From CAYYJM01 sp964471755 (GTDB lineage Bacteria > Planctomycetota > Planctomycetia > Gemmatales > Gemmataceae), in the NCBI GenBank assembly GCA_964471755.1, contig CAYYJM010000281.1, positions 1 to 7,844 on the forward strand: a DNA stretch of 7,844 nt, read 5' to 3'. Below the pieces are notes generated by a model. The model had not been told where the DNA came from. It searched no databases and was given only the letters and a program-made list of their open reading frames with translations. Of the stretch, positions 1-6,017 are shown in pieces. Position 1 is the first letter of the stretch, and each line of letters begins with the position of its first letter. The position numbers and the translations under genes are program-made.

Positions 1-57
1 TTAGCCCGCCGGTTCTTCACGGGAAAGAACCGGCGGGCTGACGCCGCGCCGCTCGCC
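1..57. repeat. REP-like nested palindrome, cut by the window edge
   Basis: Seen: read on the minus strand, the element begins with the head GGCGAGC (57-51), then an imperfect palindrome around the loop GTCA, then a perfect 15-base stem (3-17 with 25-39) closed by a 7-base loop (18-24). The head and the GCGTCAGCCC core match the element at 4634-4732. The second, inverted copy appears to begin here and run off the left edge at base 1. It lies in the 66 bases after the stop codon of the cytochrome assembly gene. Inference: it is one member of a dispersed repeat family rather than a private terminator, although the stem could also end transcription. Confidence 0.7.
3..39 (-). terminator. Candidate hairpin terminator after ccsBA
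   Basis: Seen: a perfect 15-base-pair GC-rich stem with a 7-base loop starts 27 bases past the ccsBA stop codon on the minus strand. A T-run would lie beyond base 3 on this strand; only AA is visible before the window ends, so a classical intrinsic terminator cannot be confirmed. The same bases belong to the repeat at 1-57. Termination or 3'-end protection is therefore an inference. Confidence 0.35.
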
Positions 58-66
58 AATCGCCAC

Positions 67-3000
67 TCAACTCGCCTTCGGCGGCAGCACCTCGAACATC
101 CGCAGCAGCGACGGCACCGCCAGCAGCGCCAGCACGGCTAGATGGCTGACCCACATCACGACACAGAACATCGCCAGGGTGTTACTGAAGCCGTAGGCGT
201 GCAGACCGACGCCGAGCTGGTTCGTGCCGAACCACGACCAGACTGTGATCATGTTACCGACCACGGCCAGGGCCGCGACGCCCGTCGCCTTGACCATGCC
301 GGCCCAGCGAGCGTGCAGGATCAGGGCGTTCCAGACGACGATCAGGATGGCCCCGTTCTCCTTCGGGTCCCAGCCCCAGAAACGCCCCCAGGACTGATCG
401 GCCCAGATGCCGCCCAGGACCGTGCCGACGAAGCTCAACAACGTCGCGAAGCAGACGACGCCGTAGATCATCGTACTCAGATTCTTGCGCAACTCCTTGT
501 TGTTGTTCGGATCGGTCAACTCGGCCTGGAGCCAGATCGCCAGGTAGGCGATGGCCAGGCCGCCGGCCACGATGGTGGCCATGTAACCCATGGTCACCGC
601 GGTGACGTGGGTCGCCAGCCAGAAGTTCGTGTCGAGAACGGCCTGCATCATCTCGAGCGTGTCGCCCGTGCTGGCGAGCAGGTTGGCGATGATGCAGGTG
701 CCGAAGCCGAACACGGCCCCGACGAACGTCCCGAAGCTGGTGCGGTAGACCATGTCCAGGAACAGGCCGAGCAGGACGCAGCCCCAGCCGATGAAGATCG
801 CCGACGAGTACAGATTCGTCACCGGCGGCCGACCTTGCAGGTACATGCGCGTCAGGATCGCCAGGGTGTGAACGACCACCGTGACGACCAGAATCCAGAA
901 GGCGCTGCGGCACAGAACCGTGCCAAGCTGGACCCACTTCTCGCCGGCCAGCATGACGAGCCAGCCGACGATGACCAGAAGCATCGCCAGGGCGTAGGCG
1001 ATCAGACACTGGTAGAACGGAGCCATCTTGTTGAAGTGCTGTTCCAGGCCGACCGTCTTCGCGGCCGGAATCGGGGTGTCCGCCAGGAGCTGCTGATACG
1101 CCTCGACGCCCTGGTTGAACAGCTTCGTTCCCTGCTCCTTCAGCTTGGGAACCTTCGTGTACTGATACCCTTCCAGGCACTGGAACAGGGCGGTGGCGGC
1201 CTTCTCCTCACCGGCCGCGCCCTCGGGGAAGCTGTCCCAGTTGTACCAGTGTTCGTTCGTCGGCTCGGACAGCGGCGGGATCATGAGCAGGTGCGGATAG
1301 TTGGCCACGGCGATGTACTGGCCGACCTTGTTCCAGGTCTTCATGACCTGTTTCTGGTACGGGGTGACCCGCTGCGGATCGCGCTTCTCGGCCGTCCGGG
1401 CGTCGATGTTGGCCTTTTGCAGATCGCCCAGTCGGGCGGCGAACTCCGTGATCGCGTAGCGATAGCCCTCGCGCGGAGCCAGGCCGAGCAGGGCCTGCAC
1501 GTCCAGGTTCTCGATTCGGAAGACCCGATGCGGTGTCAGGTAGCGGTCCAGTTCCTGGAAACGCCGGATGGTGGCGGCCAGGTCCAGGGCCATCTTCTCG
1601 ATCGGATCGAGCTTCTCGGCCGGCTTGCTGTGCGCTCCCTTGAGCAACTGCGGCAGCCGCTGGGCCCCCGGTGCCTTGGTGATGTCCCGCAGACTGTGCA
1701 GGCCCGTCTGTGTGGGGGCCAACTCGATCAGCGACGCGATTTCCTCCGGAACCTGGAAGTAGGGCCGAGAGGCCGATTCGGTACTCGAAGACATGACATC
1801 GAGCAGCCAGACGATGGCCGGCCGCTTGACCCACTCCTTCCTGTCCTCCGGCTTCGGTCCCTCGCCCGGTACGCGCTGCTCCTCGTAGAACTCGGTGCGG
1901 TCATTGAGCATCATGAGAGTGTTGCGTGCCAGCGTGTCGATCGGCTGAACCCGACCGCCTTCCTGGATGGGCAGTCGGCCGAACGCCTGGAGGTGCAATC
2001 CGTCCGCCGGGTCACGCGGCGGCAGGGCCGTGTAGAGGAAAAAGACCAGCATGATGGCGGCTGCGGCTGCCGGCGTCCAGATCGCCCAGGCCGGGACGTG
2101 GGTCTTCGCGCTGCTGGCCACGGCACGCTGCCGGGCTCGCGACAGAGCCACCGGCAGCATCAGGCCAAAGTGCCACAGCAGACCGAACGTCACCATCGTG
2201 CAGGAGATGTACGGCATCATCCAGCTGCGGTTATCGACCACCTGCAAGATGGTGCCCTGATCTCCCGGCAGGAAGGACGACTGGAAGAGCGTGTCCACCT
2301 GCGGCACCAGGCTGGACCAGTCCACGATCAGCCGGAGCGGGTTGTTCATCGAGATGACCACCTCGTGGTTCTCGTTCCGTTCCGGATAGATGACCCGGAC
2401 CCGACTGGAGAAATTCTTCGCCTTCTCCACACCGGGGAAGCGGTCGTGGTCGAACGCGATCAGCTCGATCCTGTACGGCTTGTAGACGTGCTTGAAGCGC
2501 AGAGCGATCTCGTACGTCTTGCCGTCCACCTCGACCGGCTGCGGCTTGAGGTGCGCGCTGACGAGGTAGGTGCCGAGTTCCTTCTCGCCCCCCTTCTCCC
2601 AGAGCGTGATGTAGGCCGAGGGGATATCGACGGTCTGCTCCGTATTGGTGCCGCTCACCTCGGGGAGTTCCACCGCGCGATGAGTCAGGCCGGCACCAGC
2701 GGTGGCGGCGTTCTTCGCCTGGGGATCGAGCTTGGCGAGGTCGGAATTGACCATGAAGGGGGCAGCGAGGACGATGTCGAACGGCAGGTCGGCGTTCGCG
2801 ACGGTCTTCTGCGAGCGCAGGAGCGACGCAGGGACGGCCACGACATCATCCACCTTCGGGTCGGAGGTGTCGATGACGGCGAGTTCGGCCTTGCGGCTGT
2901 CGATGACCAGGTTGGACGTTTCGCCGTTGGCCAGGGCCATCTGCCCTTCCTGCGAAAACAGGCCGGTGGCCAGTTCGCCGAGTAGGAGCAGGATCAGGCC

Positions 3001-3480
3001 CGCGTGCAGGAGCAGGACGCCGCCCCGAGCCCAGGAAATCCGCAGTCGCACGGCATGCGCCGCGAGCAGGTTGATGAGCAGCAGCCCGCCAATCGTCCAG
3101 CCGCCCGGGAAGAGAATCGAGCCGGGAATCTTGACCCAGGCCGGTACGCCGAAGAAGACCTGCGCAACCTGGACGTTCAGTTGCAGCGGGATGAAGACGA
3201 TGAACGAGCGGAAGTAACGCTCGACGATGGTCCAGACGCCACGATCGATCTGTGCGACCGTACCGTAGAAGACGAGGATCATCGACAGCACGAAAAGAAA
3301 TACAGTCAGGCGGAGCGAGGCGAGCACGTGGAGGATCTGCCAGCCCAGGCCGAGCGGCTTGCGAACCGGCCGGTCGTGCGGCACCTCCTCCCGACGCGGC
3401 GGCTCGGCGGTGGTCACGCTCGTCGAGCCTGCGGGAGCCGGCACCGGGCCGGGCTGCTTCTGGATGGCCTTGTTCCCCAT
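67..3480 (-). CDS. ccsBA: CcsBA: fused ResB/CcsB-CcsA cytochrome c heme exporter and synthase
   Basis: System II cytochrome c biogenesis protein, predicted to carry heme across the cytoplasmic membrane and attach it to CXXCH motifs of apocytochromes on the outer face. Seen: 1137 residues. The ResB half has membrane segments near 52-75, 128-145 and 151-174, with histidines at 142 and 160, a soluble region about 175-418, and a segment at about 420-446. A further segment lies at 466-486, then a soluble stretch of about 330 residues (488-820) starting with a GRVQPIDTLARNTL motif. The CcsA half (822-1130) is multi-pass and carries the WWD heme motif WGRFWGWDPKE at 1031-1041. H958 and H1094 (in LHAYGF) fit the external heme-ligand histidines; H1056 fits the membrane histidine by spacing. 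The ATG is fixed by a strong ribosome site at 3488-3494 and overlaps the upstream stop codon (TGATG). Fusions of both halves are known in several phyla. Family assignment is firm; exact helix ends are by eye. Confidence 0.95.
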   Translation of the reverse strand: MGNKAIQKQPGPVPAPAGSTSVTTAEPPRREEVPHDRPVRKPLGLGWQILHVLASLRLTVFLFVLSMILVFYGTVAQIDRGVWTIVERYFRSFIVFIPLQLNVQVAQVFFGVPAWVKIPGSILFPGGWTIGGLLLINLLAAHAVRLRISWARGGVLLLHAGLILLLLGELATGLFSQEGQMALANGETSNLVIDSRKAELAVIDTSDPKVDDVVAVPASLLRSQKTVANADLPFDIVLAAPFMVNSDLAKLDPQAKNAATAGAGLTHRAVELPEVSGTNTEQTVDIPSAYITLWEKGGEKELGTYLVSAHLKPQPVEVDGKTYEIALRFKHVYKPYRIELIAFDHDRFPGVEKAKNFSSRVRVIYPERNENHEVVISMNNPLRLIVDWSSLVPQVDTLFQSSFLPGDQGTILQVVDNRSWMMPYISCTMVTFGLLWHFGLMLPVALSRARQRAVASSAKTHVPAWAIWTPAAAAAIMLVFFLYTALPPRDPADGLHLQAFGRLPIQEGGRVQPIDTLARNTLMMLNDRTEFYEEQRVPGEGPKPEDRKEWVKRPAIVWLLDVMSSSTESASRPYFQVPEEIASLIELAPTQTGLHSLRDITKAPGAQRLPQLLKGAHSKPAEKLDPIEKMALDLAATIRRFQELDRYLTPHRVFRIENLDVQALLGLAPREGYRYAITEFAARLGDLQKANIDARTAEKRDPQRVTPYQKQVMKTWNKVGQYIAVANYPHLLMIPPLSEPTNEHWYNWDSFPEGAAGEEKAATALFQCLEGYQYTKVPKLKEQGTKLFNQGVEAYQQLLADTPIPAAKTVGLEQHFNKMAPFYQCLIAYALAMLLVIVGWLVMLAGEKWVQLGTVLCRSAFWILVVTVVVHTLAILTRMYLQGRPPVTNLYSSAIFIGWGCVLLGLFLDMVYRTSFGTFVGAVFGFGTCIIANLLASTGDTLEMMQAVLDTNFWLATHVTAVTMGYMATIVAGGLAIAYLAIWLQAELTDPNNNKELRKNLSTMIYGVVCFATLLSFVGTVLGGIWADQSWGRFWGWDPKENGAILIVVWNALILHARWAGMVKATGVAALAVVGNMITVWSWFGTNQLGVGLHAYGFSNTLAMFCVVMWVSHLAVLALLAVPSLLRMFEVLPPKAS

Positions 3481-4085
3481 CAGTTCGCTCCTCCCATCAT
3501 GGGCCGGGCACCCTTCTTCGGGCCCGGGCCGGTGCTATCGACCAGGAGCACCTCGCCCTTGTCGAGCGGGAGCTTCTGAAGGTTCTTGTCATCGTCGAGT
3601 TCGGCCTGCGTCAGGTCGGCCAACCCGACATCCTGCTTTCGCCAGCGATTGACGTTCTCCAGGACGCTACCGGCCGGGTGGGGAAACCGGAACACGGTGA
3701 CGTTCAGTCCACCGGGCAGGGCCAGGGTGGCGTAGCGGACCTGGTTGCCGGGCTTCTCCTCCCAGCCTTCGGGCAGGGTCCAGGTCACCTTCTCGCCGCT
3801 CGCGTCGGCGAACTTCAGGGACGTCAAGAAGGTGCGGAACGGCTCGGCCTGCTTCGCCATGCTCTCGGGGGGACCAACCACCTTGAAGAACCAGTCCCAT
3901 TTGTCCTTGAAGACCATGCCGCCCAGGAGGCGAACCTCGCGTTTGACGGCGGGTTCCCTGGCGACCTGGTAGTGTTCGATCGGTTCCTGCTGGCAGCCGG
4001 ACAGGACGAGCAAGGCCGTCATCACGAGGACGGGTGCCAGTTGTCGCGGCCCACCGGGGCCGGAGAGAGAGAATCCGCAGCGCAT
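3480..4085 (-). CDS. Lipoprotein of unknown function, coupled to ccsBA
   Basis: Function not recognised. Seen: 201 residues from the ATG at 4085. A type II (lipoprotein) signal peptide shows two arginines in the n-region, a hydrophobic stretch (QLAPVLVMTALLVLSG) and a lipobox LSGC with the lipidated cysteine at residue 31, so the mature protein should be membrane-anchored and face outward. The body contains a W-D-W-F-F-K-V-V-G-P segment, a TWTLPEGW motif and an ENVNRWRKQ motif. These look like a conserved globular domain seen, as I recall, in planctomycete lipoproteins, but this is memory rather than a search. The tail is Gly/Pro/Met-rich. There is no CXXC or CXXCH motif, so it is neither a thioredoxin-like thiol reductase nor a c-type cytochrome. 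A GTG at 4148 would add 21 residues ahead of the signal peptide; neither start has a good ribosome site, and the ATG is preferred because it gives a normal signal peptide. Coupling to ccsBA suggests an accessory role in cytochrome maturation (inference). Confidence 0.85.
   Translation of the reverse strand: MRCGFSLSGPGGPRQLAPVLVMTALLVLSGCQQEPIEHYQVAREPAVKREVRLLGGMVFKDKWDWFFKVVGPPESMAKQAEPFRTFLTSLKFADASGEKVTWTLPEGWEEKPGNQVRYATLALPGGLNVTVFRFPHPAGSVLENVNRWRKQDVGLADLTQAELDDDKNLQKLPLDKGEVLLVDSTGPGPKKGARPMMGGAN
3488..3494 (-). promoter_or_regulatory. Ribosome binding site of ccsBA inside the upstream gene
   Basis: The minus strand reads GGAGGAG, then 7 bases, then the ATG at 3480-3478. The site lies within the last codons of the lipoprotein gene, whose TGA shares one base with the ccsBA start. 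This fixes the ccsBA start and implies translational coupling of the two genes. Confidence 0.85.
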
Positions 4086-4107
4086 GGTCGGCCGATCCGT
4101 AGGTGGG

Positions 4108-4127
4108 ACGGGTTTCCGGGAACCCGT
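4108..4127. repeat. Short inverted repeat in the lipoprotein gene leader
   Basis: Perfect 7-base arms, ACGGGTT (4108-4114) and AACCCGT (4121-4127), with a 6-base loop. It sits 22 bases upstream of the preferred ATG of the lipoprotein gene. It could fold in the mRNA leader and affect translation, or be chance in GC-rich DNA. If the GTG at 4148 were the true start, this would be coding sequence. Confidence 0.35.
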
Positions 4128-4200
4128 GAACGTTCTCAATGGTGACACGAACGCGAAGGGCCGTCAAGAGACTGCCCGAGGGTGGGATGGTCCAGGCGGA

Positions 4201-4256
4201 ACACTTCCAGTGTGCCGGCCGGAACCCCTGCGGGGCAAGGGAATTTTTCCGGCCGG
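4201..4256. repeat. Structured spacer: stacked and nested inverted repeats
   Basis: Seen in the 176-base gap between two minus-strand genes: a 5-base stem ACACT/AGTGT (4201-4213). Next are 10-base arms CCGGCCGGAA (4215-4224) and TTCCGGCCGG (4247-4256), enclosing a smaller CCCC-TGC-GGGG stem (4225-4235). A further CCGGGA/TCCCGG pair (4254-4259 and 4267-4272) overlaps the stop codon of the small membrane protein gene. No T-run follows on the minus strand. It may slow or end transcription from the small gene, or form part of the leader of the lipoprotein-ccsBA unit; both are inferences. Confidence 0.45.
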
Positions 4257-4261
4257 GAGAT

Positions 4262-4579
4262 TTAATCCCGGGGCGGGTCGGGCGTGTCATCGGTGAACTG
4301 GAAGTTCGGGTCACGATCCGAGCCGCTCTCGGCCTGGCGCTGGCGGAGCAGTCGTTCCTGACGTTCCGCATCGAGCAGCTGCAAGCGTTCCCGCTCCCGA
4401 CGCGTCGCCTGGCGAGCCCACCACTGTATGAAATTGTAGGCAGCGAGAATCAGAGCGAGCCAGCCCCCCGACGGATTTCCTGGCAGGGGGATACGAAAAT
4501 TCGGATCGTTGGTCGTGGCGTGGTAAACAATCAGGAACAGACCGAGAGCGGTCCAGATCAGACAGAGAAACAGGTTCAT
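4262..4579 (-). CDS. Small two-pass membrane protein, unknown function
   Basis: Not recognised. Seen: 105 residues. Membrane segment 1 is at about 2-19 and segment 2 at about 39-56, ending in FIQWWA. Then comes a strongly charged Arg/Glu/Gln helix (about 58-84) that could form a coiled coil, and an acidic, proline-rich tail. A short DPNF motif occurs twice, at NDPNF (24-28) after the first helix and RDPNF (89-93) in the tail. The Arg-rich stretch after helix 2 argues for a cytoplasmic C-terminus. The start is supported by GGGAG at 4590-4586, 6 bases before the ATG, and by a candidate -10 box a short way upstream. It lies on the same strand as the lipoprotein-ccsBA pair but is separated from it by a structured 176-base spacer, so a functional link is uncertain. 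The coding call rests on the ribosome site, the coherent membrane topology and the lack of a better reading frame. Confidence 0.75.
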   Translation of the reverse strand: MNLFLCLIWTALGLFLIVYHATTNDPNFRIPLPGNPSGGWLALILAAYNFIQWWARQATRRERERLQLLDAERQERLLRQRQAESGSDRDPNFQFTDDTPDPPRD

Positions 4580-4607
4580 GCCAGACTCCCGGAGAAGGCG
4601 TTGCTCT

Positions 4608-4613
4608 ATTGTA
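4608..4613 (-). promoter_or_regulatory. Candidate -10 box for the small membrane protein gene
   Basis: The minus strand reads TACAAT, one base from the sigma-70 consensus TATAAT, 28 bases ahead of the ATG at 4579. That implies a leader of roughly 20 bases carrying the GGGAG ribosome site. No convincing -35 box is visible 16-18 bases upstream; that position falls at the edge of the large hairpin repeat. Plausible but weak. Confidence 0.35.
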
Positions 4614-4633
4614 GCGATATCCAGGCGAGCCGG

Positions 4634-4732
4634 GAGCGTCTCTTTGGCGAGCGTGGGGCGTCAGCCCCATGACTGCCTTCATCCGGAGAGAAGATCATGG
4701 GGCTGACGCCCCACGCTCGCCAAGAGACGCTC
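4634..4732. repeat. Large inverted repeat made of two head-bearing palindromes
   Basis: Seen: left arm 4634-4672 (39 bases) and right arm 4695-4732 (38 bases) are exact reverse complements except for one extra A/T in the left arm, with a 22-base spacer. Each arm contains the head GGCGAGC (4646-4652 and, inverted, 4715-4721) and its own small hairpin, TGGGGC-GTCA-GCCCCA. Thus two copies of one palindromic unit sit head-out in inverted orientation, the arrangement of REP pairs (BIMEs). It lies just past the stop codon of the stress protein gene and upstream of the small membrane protein gene. A partial echo of the outer flank, CGCCAAAGAG, lies at 4741-4750, and another GGCGAGC at 4624-4630. It could protect or end the stress protein mRNA; no T-run follows. 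Confidence 0.85.
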
Positions 4733-4749
4733 GGCGGTTCGCCAAAGAG

Positions 4750-5697
4750 TCAGGCCGCCGGGTGCTGCACCAGGACGGGCACCGGACACGCTCGGATGAC
4801 CTTGTCCGTGACGCTGCCCAGGAAGAAGCGCGTCAGGCCGCCGCGACCGTGCGTCTCCATGGCGACCATGTCCACGCTGGCGGCCTCCTGGAGCAGGGCG
4901 CTGGCAGGCGTCTCGGCGACATCGACGCGCGTCTCGACGGTGATCCCCATCTTGCGCAGGTCCACGGCCTTCGTTTCCAGGTAGCGGCTGGCCTCCTGTT
5001 CGATCTGCGTTTGCAGGGCCTGCACCTGGGTCATGAGGCCCTCGACCTCGCGTGTCAGGGCGGCCGCCTCCAGGGCCGGGTAGCTGGCGACGTAGACCGG
5101 CTTGACCACACGCAGCAGCAGGAGCGTCGCCCCGGTGGCCTTCGCCACCTTCGCCGTCGGCGCGAGGATCCGCTCGGCCAGGGTGGTGCCGTCCATCGCG
5201 ACGAGGATCTGTTTCAGCGGCACGTCGGTGTTGAAGTCGGGTTCACCAGAGCCGGGGTGGATGAGCAGGAGCGGCTCGTGGGCGTTGCGGACCAGCTCAT
5301 CGGAGACGCTGCCCAGCCAGAAACGGCCGACCGGGCCCCGGCCGTGCGTCGTGGCGACCACCAGGTCGGCCTTGGTCCTGTCGGCGTAGCTGTTGATGGC
5401 CCCGACCACCTCGCCGTCGAGGAGGACCGTCTCGACCTCGAACTTGCCCTGAGGGTCGATCCGTGCGGCCACCTGTTCGAGGTAGCTGCGATGCACGGCG
5501 TGCTGGTAGTCATGCAGGCGGTTTTCGAGGCTGATATCGACGTAGAAGGGCGTCTCGGCCACGACCGCGGCGAGCGGCGGGATGACGTGAACCAGATGGA
5601 GGGTGGCCCCGGATTTCCGGGCCAGGGTGGTTGCCAGGGGCAGAGCGTGTTCCCCGAACGGCGAGCCATCCAGCGGAACGACAAGATGTTTCAACAT
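4750..5697 (-). CDS. Two-domain universal stress protein (UspA family)
   Basis: Cytoplasmic nucleotide-binding stress protein with two tandem Usp domains. Seen: 315 residues, about twice a single Usp domain. Domain 1 spans about 1-148: it opens with HLVVPLDGS (D10) and ends with THGRGPVGRFWLGSV, where G119, G121, G129 and S130 fit the ATP-binding G-9X-G-S signature. Domain 2 spans about 161-313: it opens with QILVAMDGT (D169) and ends with THGRGGLTRFFLGSV (G284, G294, S295). The first glycine of the classical G-2X-G-9X-G(S/T) motif is replaced in both (T116, E281), which is common in the family. Both domains therefore look able to bind ATP. Domain 2 carries a long helical insert (about 206-250) rich in Gln/Glu/Leu. 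No signal peptide or transmembrane segment. The start is fixed by GGAGGTGA at 5708-5701. It is transcribed away from the endonuclease gene and ends at a large hairpin, so it is probably monocistronic. Its trigger is not visible from sequence. Confidence 0.95.
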   Translation of the reverse strand: MLKHLVVPLDGSPFGEHALPLATTLARKSGATLHLVHVIPPLAAVVAETPFYVDISLENRLHDYQHAVHRSYLEQVAARIDPQGKFEVETVLLDGEVVGAINSYADRTKADLVVATTHGRGPVGRFWLGSVSDELVRNAHEPLLLIHPGSGEPDFNTDVPLKQILVAMDGTTLAERILAPTAKVAKATGATLLLLRVVKPVYVASYPALEAAALTREVEGLMTQVQALQTQIEQEASRYLETKAVDLRKMGITVETRVDVAETPASALLQEAASVDMVAMETHGRGGLTRFFLGSVTDKVIRACPVPVLVQHPAA

Positions 5698-5700
5698 GGT

Positions 5701-5708
5701 TCACCTCC
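5701..5708 (-). promoter_or_regulatory. Strong ribosome binding site of the stress protein gene
   Basis: The minus strand reads GGAGGTGA, fully complementary to the usual 3' end of 16S rRNA, with 6 bases between GGAGG and the ATG at 5697-5695. It fixes the start and suggests efficient translation. Confidence 0.85.
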
Positions 5709-5913
5709 AGGCAAGAAGAGCCGGTTAGACAACTCCACTTCGTGCAATCGTCATGCCGGGGGAAGTTACGGATCAGTGTACCAGTTTCACCGTTCATCCG
5801 CGAGGACGAAGGCCGGCTTCACGCTGGAACTTCGCCGAAGAGCCCGGCTCGGCGAGTCCGATCCGCACACCGCCTGTGCGAGAAAGCACGCCAACCGCTC
5901 AGGGCCCGTCTGA

Positions 5914-5941
5914 TTCATCGTTCATCGTTCATCGTTCATCG
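5914..5941. repeat. Four tandem copies of TTCATCG
   Basis: Seen: four exact, adjacent copies of the 7-base unit TTCATCG, ending 76 bases before the endonuclease ATG. A lone related CGTTCATCCG lies further upstream at about 5789-5798. The unit is far less GC-rich than its surroundings. It could be a slippage-prone microsatellite able to alter promoter spacing, or a cluster of protein-binding sites; neither is shown. Confidence 0.85.
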
Positions 5942-6017
5942 TTTCGACTTCCCCTTTCCGAAGGGCGGGCGGGATGCGACACTAGGGTTATCCACTTCCT
6001 CATCGGAGAATCATCGC

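Larger units (their letters stand above)
5698..6017. other. Divergent intergenic region, no gene seen
   Basis: This 320-base stretch separates the divergently transcribed stress protein and endonuclease genes and must hold both promoters. Visible: the stress gene ribosome site (5701-5708), a TACACT hexamer on the minus strand about 75 bases before that gene without a clear -35, the 7-base tandem repeat at 5914-5941, and the endonuclease ribosome site GGAGA (6005-6009). The plus-strand frame of the endonuclease stays open upstream to 5631, but that extension has no signal peptide or family motif and reads into the stress protein gene, so it is not taken as coding. Confidence 0.6.

Noticed and set aside
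142..2985. A 947-codon open frame on the plus strand opposite ccsBA
   Set aside because: It is antisense to a gene with clear family motifs. Its translation is rich in Arg, Asp, Gln and His with no recognisable domain, the usual result of reading a GC-rich gene backwards.
4086..4148. GTG start at 4148 for the lipoprotein
   Set aside because: It would place 21 polar residues ahead of the lipoprotein signal peptide and has no ribosome site; kept only as an alternative since the ATG also lacks a strong site.
4162..4167. TTGACG on the minus strand as a -35 box for the lipoprotein-ccsBA unit
   Set aside because: The hexamer 17 bases downstream is CACCAT, which is not a credible -10 box.
4634..4732. 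Classical intrinsic (T-run) terminator for the stress protein gene
   Set aside because: The stem is far longer than typical, carries nested hairpins and a 22-base spacer, and no T-run follows on the minus strand; repeat-element architecture explains it better.
4669..5913. A 414-codon plus-strand frame opposite the stress protein gene
   Set aside because: Antisense shadow of a well-supported two-domain Usp gene, with low-complexity charged translation and no domain; it begins inside the hairpin repeat.
5914..5941. CRISPR array or replication-origin iterons
   Set aside because: The units are 7 bases and directly adjacent with no spacers, there are no cas or replication genes, and four copies are too few to argue for either.
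5631..6017. Upstream extension of the endonuclease reading frame to 5631
   Set aside because: The extension would overlap the stress protein gene, buries the signal peptide internally and lacks a ribosome site, whereas the ATG at 6018 has GGAGA and is followed at once by a signal peptide.
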